From Anaerolineales bacterium (lineage in GTDB: Bacteria; Chloroflexota; Anaerolineae; Anaerolineales; UBA4823), in contig JAFGQI010000125.1 of the NCBI GenBank assembly GCA_016935755.1, forward strand, positions 62,001 to 126,000: a stretch of 64,000 nucleotides of DNA, in the 5' to 3' direction. The notes under the pieces are model-generated. The model worked only from the letters and a program-made list of their open reading frames with translations. It was not told where the DNA came from and ran no database searches. This document shows, piece by piece, positions 1 to 7,211 of the stretch. Each line of letters begins with the position of its first letter. Positions within the stretch are counted from its first letter, which is position 1. Both the position numbers and the translations under genes were made by a program.

Positions 1-241
1 GCTCTGGCGTCTTCACCCCCTGGCGGGTGCCATACTTCTGGGCCGGCACATGCCCGAAGGACCCAGAACCATGCCCTAAGATGATCTTCAGCCCAGGGGT
101 TTTGTGGCGAGCGCCAGCGATCTCTCCCGCCAGGCGGCGCAGCACATCCGGGCGTGGAGAATGCGGCTGAGCTTTATCAGTAATCAGCGAACCGCCCAGC
201 TTCAGGAATTGGATCGGCGCGGCAGAATCCTGGCTAGGCAT
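1..241 (-). CDS. Isopentenyl phosphate kinase (partial, N-terminal 80 residues)
   Basis: Only the first 80 codons lie in the window; the gene runs off the left edge. The translation starts MPSQDSAAPIQFLKLGG. It shows the amino-acid-kinase signature GGSLITDK (about residues 16-23) and a GHGSGSFGH motif (about 56-64). The His in that motif is typical of isopentenyl phosphate kinase, which converts isopentenyl phosphate to IPP with ATP. Its ATG overlaps the stop of the mevalonate kinase gene by 8 nt (ATGCCTAG), so the two are very probably translationally coupled. With mevalonate kinase beside it, this indicates the alternative mevalonate pathway described in archaea and Roseiflexus. Other amino-acid kinases are possible, but the motif and neighbour make them unlikely. 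Confidence 0.85.
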   Translation of the reverse strand, partial: MPSQDSAAPIQFLKLGGSLITDKAQPHSPRPDVLRRLAGEIAGARHKTPGLKIILGHGSGSFGHVPAQKYGTRQGVKTPE

Positions 242-1202
242 AGGGCTCAGTACCTCCAGGCTGCCGGACAAGGGTTGTAATCACCTGGCGAGCCCCGCTT
301 TGCAGCAGCGTCTGGACAACCCCTTCTGCCGTGTCTGAGTCCACCAGGGCGATCATATTGCCCCCCCGGCCTCCACCGGAAAGCTTGGCGCCCAGAGCGC
401 CCGCCGCACGGGCTGCTCCGACCAGCCGCTCCAACTCTGGCGAAGAGACGCCCAGCCGGCAAAGCTGATCATGATTCTCATCCATCAAAGGCCCAAGCGC
501 AGCTGTCTCGCCGCGCTCAAGCGCCTGGCGCGCGGCCTGAACGATCTCGCCAATCGCATCAAAGACTGCCTCGTAGCCGGCCGGGTCAGCCTGCCAGGCG
601 CAACGCACATCTCCCACAGCAATTGCCGTTGGGCTGGATACGCCTGTATCTCCGATCACCATTGAAAAAGGAACGGGCAGCTGGATAGCCTGAATGGGCT
701 GACCGCGCACAAAATAAACCGGCCGGGCATGGGTGATGACCGTATTATCGATACCCGATGGAGTGCCATGATGCAGCTTTTCTACTTCATAGGTCAGGGC
801 TGAAACCCGTTCCGCGGACAGCGGCCGGCCCAGAAAAGCCGAATATGCCCGCATAATCGCCACCGATACTGCGGCTCCGGATCCCATCCCAGCCGCGACC
901 GGGATGGTAGAGGTGATCCGCACCCGGCAGGCAGGCGAGCGTTCCAGCCTCAGTTCCATCAAAACGCCATGAATTGCTTGATAAAGCGGGTGATTGTCTG
1001 GCAAGTCATCCAACGGCGAGTTCAGGCCAATATCCGGGGCTTGAACCCACACCTTACCCGCAGGCCAGCGCGGCTCAGCTATAACGACTGCCCTGGCGCG
1101 CACCTGGCTGACCGGAACAGCAATTGCTGGCCGGCCATATACCACAGCATGTTCACCAAACAGGATGATTTTTCCTGGCGCAGTGGCAGTAAAGGCTGGC
1201 AT
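234..1202 (-). CDS. mvk: Mevalonate kinase
   Basis: The protein is a 322-residue GHMP kinase that phosphorylates mevalonate to mevalonate 5-phosphate. All three GHMP motifs are visible: the N-terminal APGKIILFGEHAVVYG (about 8-23), the ATP-binding PVAAGMGSGAAVS (about 101-113) and the C-terminal GAKLSGGGRGGNMIAL (about 271-286). The GTPSGIDN stretch (about 147-153) carries the catalytic Asp. Length is normal for bacterial and archaeal enzymes. It lies 18 nt after the UbiA-like gene and overlaps the downstream isopentenyl phosphate kinase, so the three form one minus-strand operon. No phosphomevalonate kinase or decarboxylase is seen; those steps must be encoded elsewhere. Confidence 0.93.
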   Translation of the reverse strand: MPAFTATAPGKIILFGEHAVVYGRPAIAVPVSQVRARAVVIAEPRWPAGKVWVQAPDIGLNSPLDDLPDNHPLYQAIHGVLMELRLERSPACRVRITSTIPVAAGMGSGAAVSVAIMRAYSAFLGRPLSAERVSALTYEVEKLHHGTPSGIDNTVITHARPVYFVRGQPIQAIQLPVPFSMVIGDTGVSSPTAIAVGDVRCAWQADPAGYEAVFDAIGEIVQAARQALERGETAALGPLMDENHDQLCRLGVSSPELERLVGAARAAGALGAKLSGGGRGGNMIALVDSDTAEGVVQTLLQSGARQVITTLVRQPGGTEPYA

Positions 1203-1220
1203 ATCTCCCTGACTGGGTGT

Positions 1221-2096
1221 TTAAAAGATATAGAAAATGAGCAGCACCGAAGCGCCCCACAGCAGCATAACCAGCTGCAGCGGGCGGTCGCTCAACAATA
1301 TTTCCTCAGGCGCGCCTCCCGAGTCGCCGCACTGCAGCAAACCCAGGTAGCGGAAGATGCCATAAATCACAAACGGGATGGTCAGCATCATCACATGATT
1401 TTCTGGCAGGTTGGGCGCGGAGAAAGTGTACAGGCTGTAAGCAATAATGGTTGTGCTTGCCAGGACGGAGATATACTGATCCAGCATGGGAATCGTATAT
1501 CCATCCAATACCCGCCGGTGGGCATTGGCTTCATCAGCCAGCAGGGATAGCTCTGCCCGGCGCTTTCCAAATCCGATATACAGAGATCCCAGAGTTGTGA
1601 CCACGTAGAGCCAGGGAGAAAAGCGCGCCACATGAATAAGAGTCACCCCTGCCCCGACGCGCAGCACAAAGCCCAGCGCAATCGAGAAGACATCGATCAG
1701 GGTAATATGCTTGAGCCACTTAGAATAGGCCAGGTTTAGGAGCAGGTACCCCAGGGCAACCGCGGCAAAGCCTGGCGATAGAATATACGCAGCCGGGAAA
1801 ATAACCGCCATCAGAGCAATTACCGCCCCCCAGGCAGCCGGAATGGGCAGTCTGCCAGAAGCAATCGGGCGGCTGCGTTTGGTGGGGTGCTTGCGATCGG
1901 CTTCTACATCAGCAATATCATTGATAATATAAACCACCCCCGAGAGCAAGCAAAAAATGATAAACCCAACCAATGTACGCAGCATCGGCGGGAGGTTGTT
2001 CAGCCCCAGCTGGCGATCAAATACCAGCGCGGCAAAGATAACCACATTTTTCGCCCATTGGCGGGGACGCATCGTTTTAAGAAGGGCAGTCAACAT
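1221..2096 (-). CDS. UbiA-family prenyltransferase, decaprenyl-phosphate phosphoribosyltransferase-like
   Basis: This is a 291-residue polytopic membrane protein. The first Asp-rich motif is NDIADVEAD (residues 59-67), followed by RKHPTKRSRPIASG. A later GKRRAELSLL segment (about 178-187) is characteristic of the branch that moves phosphoribose onto polyprenyl phosphate (Rv3806c-like) rather than of quinone-synthesis UbiA. A good Shine-Dalgarno GGAGG sits 8 nt before the ATG. It is the first gene of an operon with mevalonate kinase and isopentenyl phosphate kinase, so an isoprenoid lipid carrier is its likely acceptor. The exact substrate is inferred from sequence similarity only; another prenyl transfer reaction remains possible. 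Confidence 0.78.
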   Translation of the reverse strand: MLTALLKTMRPRQWAKNVVIFAALVFDRQLGLNNLPPMLRTLVGFIIFCLLSGVVYIINDIADVEADRKHPTKRSRPIASGRLPIPAAWGAVIALMAVIFPAAYILSPGFAAVALGYLLLNLAYSKWLKHITLIDVFSIALGFVLRVGAGVTLIHVARFSPWLYVVTTLGSLYIGFGKRRAELSLLADEANAHRRVLDGYTIPMLDQYISVLASTTIIAYSLYTFSAPNLPENHVMMLTIPFVIYGIFRYLGLLQCGDSGGAPEEILLSDRPLQLVMLLWGASVLLIFYIF

Positions 2097-2126
2097 CTGC
2101 AGGTCCTCCAGTCAAAACTGGCTCAT

Positions 2127-2135
2127 ATGATAGCA
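2127..2135 (-). promoter_or_regulatory. Extended -10 promoter element for the isoprenoid operon
   Basis: On the minus strand the sequence reads TGCTATCAT, an extended -10 (TGnTATnAT), about 30 nt upstream of the UbiA-like start. No good -35 is visible. It lies in the 102-nt divergent gap with tlyA. Confidence 0.4.
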
Positions 2136-2186
2136 CAATCTTGCTCTCTTTACCCTTACAATCACCTCACTGTGCAGTTTTTCCGT

Positions 2187-2192
2187 TACAAT
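2187..2192 (+). promoter_or_regulatory. -10 element TACAAT placed for leaderless tlyA transcription
   Basis: TACAAT ends 6 nt before the tlyA ATG at 2199, so the predicted transcription start falls on or next to the A of the ATG. There is no Shine-Dalgarno before that ATG. The -35 region is poor. The same TACAAT-6 nt-ATG geometry recurs at 61895-61909. Confidence 0.5.
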
Positions 2193-2198
2193 ATCATC

Positions 2199-2978
2199 AT
2201 GGCAAAGGCTCGCCTGGATGTATTGCTGTTCGAGCGCGGACTGGTGGAAAGCCGCAGCCTGGCGCAGCGCCTGGTGATGGCTGGGCAGGTGCGGGTGAAC
2301 GGACAGGTCATCATTAAGCCCTCCACCAACGTTTCCCCGGATGCTCAGATTGAAATCAACCTTGGCCCGCCTTATGTCTCGCGTGGGGGCGAAAAACTGG
2401 CTGCTGCCCTGCAGGCCTTTGGTTTGCCCGTCGAGGGGAAAATCTGCGCGGATATCGGCGCATCCACAGGCGGATTTACGGATTGTTTGCTGCAAAATGG
2501 GGCTGCGCGGGTTTATGCCATCGATGTTGGCAAAGGCATCCTGCATTGGAAACTGCGCCAGGACAGCCGCGTGATGGTAATGGAAGAGACAAATGCGCGT
2601 TATGTCGAGCGCCTGCCAGAAACTATCCATCTGGTAACTATTGACGCCTCTTTTATCTCGTTGAAAATCTTACTGCCGGTGGTCAAAGGATGGTTGATTG
2701 CGCAAGGCTCAGGCGGCGATGTGGTTGCCCTGATCAAACCCCAATTCGAAGCCGGCCGGGCTGAAGTCAACCGCGGCGATGGGGTGATCCGAGACCCTGA
2801 AATCCACCAGCAGGTGCTGATGGATATATTGTGTTTTGCCCAGGTCCAGGGCTATGGTGTACATGGATGGATTCGCTCCCCTCTGTTAGGCCCGAAGGGG
2901 AATACTGAATTCCTGGCCTGGCTGTCCTATCCAGATGATGGGACGATATCCACGATCAATATATCTGGAGGGCAGTAG
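2199..2978 (+). CDS. tlyA: TlyA-family rRNA 2'-O-methyltransferase (hemolysin A family)
   Basis: The protein has 259 residues. An N-terminal S4 RNA-binding domain (about 3-60, with LDVLLFERGLVESRSLAQRL) is followed by an FtsJ/RrmJ-type methyltransferase domain with the SAM motif CADIGASTGGFTDCLL. TlyA proteins methylate ribose in 16S and 23S rRNA. The open frame continues upstream to 1887, but the S4 domain starts at this ATG, and a -10 box 6 nt upstream suggests a leaderless message. The last 52 nt overlap the 3' end of the convergent metallophosphoesterase gene. Both C-termini look intact. Confidence 0.9.
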   Translation: MAKARLDVLLFERGLVESRSLAQRLVMAGQVRVNGQVIIKPSTNVSPDAQIEINLGPPYVSRGGEKLAAALQAFGLPVEGKICADIGASTGGFTDCLLQNGAARVYAIDVGKGILHWKLRQDSRVMVMEETNARYVERLPETIHLVTIDASFISLKILLPVVKGWLIAQGSGGDVVALIKPQFEAGRAEVNRGDGVIRDPEIHQQVLMDILCFAQVQGYGVHGWIRSPLLGPKGNTEFLAWLSYPDDGTISTINISGGQ

Positions 2979-4006
2979 ATACGCGCCGGCGGTTGAACGC
3001 CGCCGATTCCAGCCGAGACAAATAGATGCGCTCCCCGAATTAGAAAGTGGCCGCGCTGAAATCGCTTTCCATATTTCGAGGGAATAATCACCGGCCCAAG
3101 GACAGGGAGCTGGATCTGCCCGGCATGATAATGCCCGGAAAATACGACCTGCGCCCCTGCTTTTTGCAGTCGATAGATGTGATCCGCAGTATGGGAAAGC
3201 GCCAGAACCAGGTCGGCGTTTTGAATATTCGGCGGCTCCCAGCGGTCATCCCCCCACGGATCCTCGCAGCCCAAAATTAAAACTCGCCGCTTGTCATCGA
3301 TGAGCAACTGCTCCCAGCCATTATGCAGCATATGAACGCCCGCCTGCCGCAAACATGCACTGACCTTTCCAGCATCCGCCCAATAGTCATGATTTCCCAG
3401 GATCGCATAGGTCCCCAGGCGGCTTTCCACCGCCTGGAGCAGTTCCAGCAAGAACCGCAAATCAGAGAGCTTTGTAATGAAATCTCCGGTGAGAAAAACC
3501 AGATCGGGACTTTTTTGATTGCTTTGAGCAATGGCCTGGTGGAAATACTCCAGGGGAAGTTTTTCACTGACATGCCAATCGCTGAGTTGAGCAATCCGCA
3601 AAGCCGGCCCTTGCCAGCCAGCAACCGGTACCTGGTATTGAATAACCTGCAGCGCGGTGGTCGTCAGCGGATGGCGCCAGGTAACCAGCGGGCCAGAGGT
3701 TGAGATCGGAGGCGCGCCGCGCTCAAAGCGGCGGAGCAAAGACGTCCCTATCTCGCCCAGAGCCATCCCCACCAGCACCGTCATGGTAAAAGGCAGTGCA
3801 GTTCTTGGAGACAGAATACCCCACAGGCACCACCCCCCAATCACCAAGAACAATGTAGAAGGCAGCAGAATGGATTTTATAAGGCTGTCCCGCAAATAAC
3901 CCAGCAGCCGGTTGATAGAAAAGACATATACCCCCGCTCCGGCGATAAAGCCCAGAACGGCGGACAGCAGGGCAAGAGCAAGTCCAGATTCGATGATAGC
4001 TCTCAA
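2927..4006 (-). CDS. Membrane-anchored metallophosphoesterase (YaeI/YkuE-like)
   Basis: Three hydrophobic segments (about residues 7-30, 43-63 and 69-88) precede a calcineurin-like phosphoesterase domain. The metal ligands are visible: D143 and H145 in LSDWHVS, D175 in GDF, N205-H206 in GNHDY, and SGHYHAGQ near the C-terminus. I chose a TTG start at 4006 because it overlaps the upstream stop as TTGA, a classic coupling geometry. The open frame extends to 4147, but that part lies inside the C69 peptidase gene and is rich in Arg and Gly without domain similarity. Related proteins act on UDP-diacylglucosamine or other phosphodiesters; the substrate here is unknown. Confidence 0.82.
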   Translation of the reverse strand: MRAIIESGLALALLSAVLGFIAGAGVYVFSINRLLGYLRDSLIKSILLPSTLFLVIGGWCLWGILSPRTALPFTMTVLVGMALGEIGTSLLRRFERGAPPISTSGPLVTWRHPLTTTALQVIQYQVPVAGWQGPALRIAQLSDWHVSEKLPLEYFHQAIAQSNQKSPDLVFLTGDFITKLSDLRFLLELLQAVESRLGTYAILGNHDYWADAGKVSACLRQAGVHMLHNGWEQLLIDDKRRVLILGCEDPWGDDRWEPPNIQNADLVLALSHTADHIYRLQKAGAQVVFSGHYHAGQIQLPVLGPVIIPSKYGKRFQRGHFLIRGAHLFVSAGIGGVQPPARIYCPPDILIVDIVPSSG

Positions 4007-5343
4007 CTGCGCTGATCTGGCATCTGGGCCTGCCGGTTGAACCCCTGCCAGGCGATAGAATGCAGCCAGCCGGGACGTCTCTGCAAGCGCGCGCCTTGCA
4101 CCTTTGCCAGCCAGCGGGCTTCGGCAGCCTCTGCCTCCTGGACACATTGGGACGAAAACTGGCTTCGCTCTGCAGCGGGTTGATTCGCCATTTGTAATGC
4201 CTGAGCGACGAATTTGTCTTCCAGGGCATCTCTTTCAGACGCATACAACTGGATCAGCCGGTCATATTCCTGCAAGGTGGCCCGATGCAAGCTCTCATGC
4301 CTCCAGAACAGGGTGGCAGGGTCATATGTGCCAGCCGGCTCCGGCCCCATATCCGGTAAACCGGCATCCATCCAGAAAGGTTTGAACAGGCTGGTGCAGG
4401 GCGCTGCGGTGCCGGTAAAAAAGTGGGGTGGATTTTCAGGTTGTAAATATGAAACCATTGAACCCGTAGATTGGGAGATACGCACCGGCCCCAGGCTGGC
4501 GTGCATGCAAACATTGGCGCCTGTCAAACCACGATCCGGTCGAAAAGGGGCACCCGCAGGCAGGCCGTGATCGCGCAGCAAAGCCATCACCATCGAGGGC
4601 GTAATTTCACCTTTGTGCGAAGCCAACAGCGAAGCAGATCTCTGACAGCGGTAAGGACCTGCACCAAAGCGAGTATAGATCAGGTCAGAATAGCAGACAG
4701 CATAATCGAAATCTTCGCGCCGGCGGCACCAGCCCTTCTCGACGGCGAAGTTGACCAGGTCGGGCGAGGACAGATCCCATTCCTTGCCAATCGTCAGGCA
4801 GTTGGAGATCGTGTACACACCCCGAACCTGCCGGGCAGCCCAATGTTTGCCCACAGTTTCAAGCACCCAGGCATCCTTCGCGTCCGCAATCAGGTACGAG
4901 TTGTGATAAAAAAGGCTGTGAGTATAACCACCGCTGCCCCCCTGGCCAAACTCTTCCAACAGCCCGGTAATGACCTGCATGGCATCATAGGCTGTTTTGC
5001 CGCGCTCCAGCCCGAGCCGCAGTAAATCCATACCCAGCAGCGCGTTTTGCTGGTTGGCTGGCAGACGAGAAAAGACTGCCTCATTGCCGATCACCACGCC
5101 ATGCTCATTCGCCCCCATCTCGGCCCCCCACATCCAAAAAGGTTTGGAGAGCAGCACAGCAAAAGTATGTTCAACCTGGGGAATTTCGATGTAGGTGCAG
5201 CGCAAACGGCTGCCAGCCGGATAGTCGGCTGCTGGATAGGAGGCCACATATTGGGCTTCATTCGGCTCGCGGTCAGAGTTTTTGCCAAAAATGGCCACGC
5301 CATCCGCGGCTGCCTGGGCTGTTACTATGACTGTGTCACACAC
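4003..5343 (-). CDS. C69-family dipeptidase / secernin-like Ntn hydrolase
   Basis: The protein has 446 residues and begins MCDTVIVTAQAAADG. In the C69/secernin family Met is removed and Cys2 becomes the N-terminal nucleophile. The FGKNSDREPNEAQ stretch and the WGAEMGANEHGVVIGNEAVF stretch are typical of the family core. The start is GTG, with AGGAG 9 nt upstream, and the start must be here because Cys has to be residue 2. No signal peptide is present, so it is cytoplasmic. It is followed, with a TTGA overlap, by the metallophosphoesterase. The natural peptide substrate cannot be read from the sequence. Confidence 0.88.
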   Translation of the reverse strand: MCDTVIVTAQAAADGVAIFGKNSDREPNEAQYVASYPAADYPAGSRLRCTYIEIPQVEHTFAVLLSKPFWMWGAEMGANEHGVVIGNEAVFSRLPANQQNALLGMDLLRLGLERGKTAYDAMQVITGLLEEFGQGGSGGYTHSLFYHNSYLIADAKDAWVLETVGKHWAARQVRGVYTISNCLTIGKEWDLSSPDLVNFAVEKGWCRRREDFDYAVCYSDLIYTRFGAGPYRCQRSASLLASHKGEITPSMVMALLRDHGLPAGAPFRPDRGLTGANVCMHASLGPVRISQSTGSMVSYLQPENPPHFFTGTAAPCTSLFKPFWMDAGLPDMGPEPAGTYDPATLFWRHESLHRATLQEYDRLIQLYASERDALEDKFVAQALQMANQPAAERSQFSSQCVQEAEAAEARWLAKVQGARLQRRPGWLHSIAWQGFNRQAQMPDQRS

Positions 5344-5482
5344 CGCTTTTCTCCTGAGGCTGAGTATATTTTTGCATAAGATAATTCCTCGCCAGGCAGA
5401 GCGACCGTAAGGCTGCCTGCCCCGAGATGCTGCGATTGTAACACAATCAAAGATTTATTTTCACCAGGGAACGGAGGCTGTC

Positions 5483-6652
5483 TCAGCCGTGATTGTCCTG
5501 GATAAAGCGCATCGGATCCAGATAATGATCAATCACCTGGCGCATCACAGAGGCCCGCGCGCTCTCATAGGCATGTGAACCCCGTGAACCTCGCACAGCG
5601 TTCACGGCAGTCATATCGGGCCAGTGAGCCGGTCTCTTCTTTAAAACATCTGTATAGCTGATATCAAAATGAAGATGCCAACCGGAGGTGTTACCAGCCG
5701 CCAGACCGATAAAACCGATATTTTGCCCTCGCTCCACCGTCTGACCGGCGCGCACCAGAATGTGCTCATCCACGTGTCCATAACGGGAATACACCTGCTG
5801 CCGGACCACCTGTCCATCGGGACGGGTCACACTGGCATCCGGGTGTTCAATCACAATGATATTGCCCCAACTTCCCGCGCTGCCGGCATAGGTCACCAGG
5901 CCGTTCCCGATGGCATAAACCGGTTTGCCTTTATCAGCGCTGCTGACACCTGGCAGGTTCAAATCTGCCCCCGTGTGATAGCCATAGCTGTACCAGGTGA
6001 GAAAAGGATTCCCATCCAACCACTCCCCAACCCAAACCGGGTAGCTGCCCCACATGACCCGCCCGCTAGGAAAAGGCATCTCGCGTTCTTCAGGCGTGCC
6101 CACCGGGGCGTCAAAACGGGTCTCGTTCGAAAAATTAGACACCACCGGCACCCAGCGAACCGGCCCAAACGAAATCTCTCGGGGGGGATCCTCGCGACTG
6201 AGATCATACTGCCGCACGCGTCCGATATCCGCATGTCGGCTGGGGTCCAGGTAAAAAATCCCCAGCGAAACCCAGACATCGATCAGCATTTCCATATCCA
6301 CCAGCGCCAACATTTCTTCAAACTGCGTTCGCCCCTGTTCATCGGGTCGCAGATTGTGCGTAATCGTAAAGATAGCTTTGCGGGTGGTGGCATGCTTTCC
6401 TGGCACAAACGTCTCGACGCGATAGCGGCCCTCTGGCGAGGCTGGTGGCATGAGATGATCTACGATTACTTCACTGATCGGATTCGTGTTGCGCACCAGT
6501 ATTTTGTAGGTTTCTCGGGTAGAGGGATCCAGCCGGCTGAAAAACTGCCATTGGGAGGCAAGCAAGGATTTCCGGGCCGGGTCGCCGTGGTCTAAATATC
6601 GAATTGAGAAAAACTCTGGATCATCATTGAGCGTATAGATCGCGTCTGGCAC
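5483..6652 (-). CDS. M23-family (LytM-like) metallopeptidase with novel N-terminal region, no signal peptide
   Basis: The 389-residue protein carries a complete M23 zinc site: H226 and D230 (HTGAD), H293 (RYGHVDEH) and H326-x-H328 (GWHLHFD). Such enzymes usually cut peptidoglycan cross-bridges. The first 200 residues contain no signal peptide or membrane segment and match no domain I recognise; they look like a beta-rich module (TYKILVRNTNP, RYRVETFVPGKHATTRKAIF). The start is GTG with AGGAG 8 nt upstream. Export would need a non-classical route or a different start, but no hydrophobic segment lies in frame nearby. The role could be a cell-wall hydrolase or a binding protein built on the M23 fold. 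Confidence 0.85.
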   Translation of the reverse strand: MPDAIYTLNDDPEFFSIRYLDHGDPARKSLLASQWQFFSRLDPSTRETYKILVRNTNPISEVIVDHLMPPASPEGRYRVETFVPGKHATTRKAIFTITHNLRPDEQGRTQFEEMLALVDMEMLIDVWVSLGIFYLDPSRHADIGRVRQYDLSREDPPREISFGPVRWVPVVSNFSNETRFDAPVGTPEEREMPFPSGRVMWGSYPVWVGEWLDGNPFLTWYSYGYHTGADLNLPGVSSADKGKPVYAIGNGLVTYAGSAGSWGNIIVIEHPDASVTRPDGQVVRQQVYSRYGHVDEHILVRAGQTVERGQNIGFIGLAAGNTSGWHLHFDISYTDVLKKRPAHWPDMTAVNAVRGSRGSHAYESARASVMRQVIDHYLDPMRFIQDNHG

Positions 6653-6865
6653 CTGGGTTTCTCCTATAAATATTACGAGCCTTCTATGCCTTGAGGATAC
6701 AAGATTTGTTCCAAATATTTGTTCTATGAATGCCGCAAAAAGCGGCCATCATGGCACACTTATTGCACCAAAAACTGTGACATAGAATGCAAAATCATAT
6801 TGATAATGAAAAGCAGGAAAGAATGGTCAGGCAGTTTCACCGAATATCGAAGAGAAAGGCACCCA

Positions 6866-7105
6866 ATGCGCAGTAAAACCATCATCCGCTTCATCCTCGT
6901 GCTACTTCTGGGATTCAGCATTCTCCTTGCAGCTTGCATTGTTGGAGATGGCGGGAAGAATGGTCAAGAGGCATCCAGCACGCAAATCTCGCCATTCGCA
7001 GCCCAGGCAACCCTGTCCGCTAATGCAACTGCAACCTTTGGCGCTCAGCAGTTCCATCTCCAGCTAACTGCCATTGCCAGAGAAAGAGAGCAAAACCAAC
7101 CCTGA
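6866..7105 (+). CDS. Small lipoprotein of unknown function
   Basis: This 79-residue protein has a lipoprotein signal peptide: a positively charged start (MRSKTIIR), a hydrophobic run and the lipobox LAAC at about residues 22-25. The mature part is short, Ala/Thr/Gln-rich and probably disordered, with no domain I recognise. A purine-rich Shine-Dalgarno (GAAAGG) lies 6-12 nt before this ATG, which I prefer over the open frame that begins at 6719. The gene is divergent from the M23 peptidase and ends just before a shared terminator hairpin. Confidence 0.65.
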   Translation: MRSKTIIRFILVLLLGFSILLAACIVGDGGKNGQEASSTQISPFAAQATLSANATATFGAQQFHLQLTAIAREREQNQP

Positions 7106-7159
7106 TCCCTGCTCAGGTCGAGGGTATCAGAATCCAGGTGTAGTTTTCCCCCTAATCAA

Positions 7160-7195
7160 CAGCGGGCGGGTCAATCTTCTCTGACCCGCCCGCTG
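7160..7195. terminator. Bidirectional terminator hairpin
   Basis: A perfect 14-bp GC-rich stem (7160-7173 with 7182-7195) encloses an 8-nt loop. It lies between the 3' ends of the plus-strand lipoprotein gene and the minus-strand surface protein gene. T-tracts on both sides are short. Confidence 0.75.
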
Positions 7196-7211
7196 AATGG
7201 TTTATACCAAA

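Noticed and set aside
1887-2198. In-frame extension of tlyA by 104 codons
   Set aside because: It runs antisense through the UbiA-like gene, while the S4 domain begins exactly at the ATG at 2199, which also has a well-placed -10.
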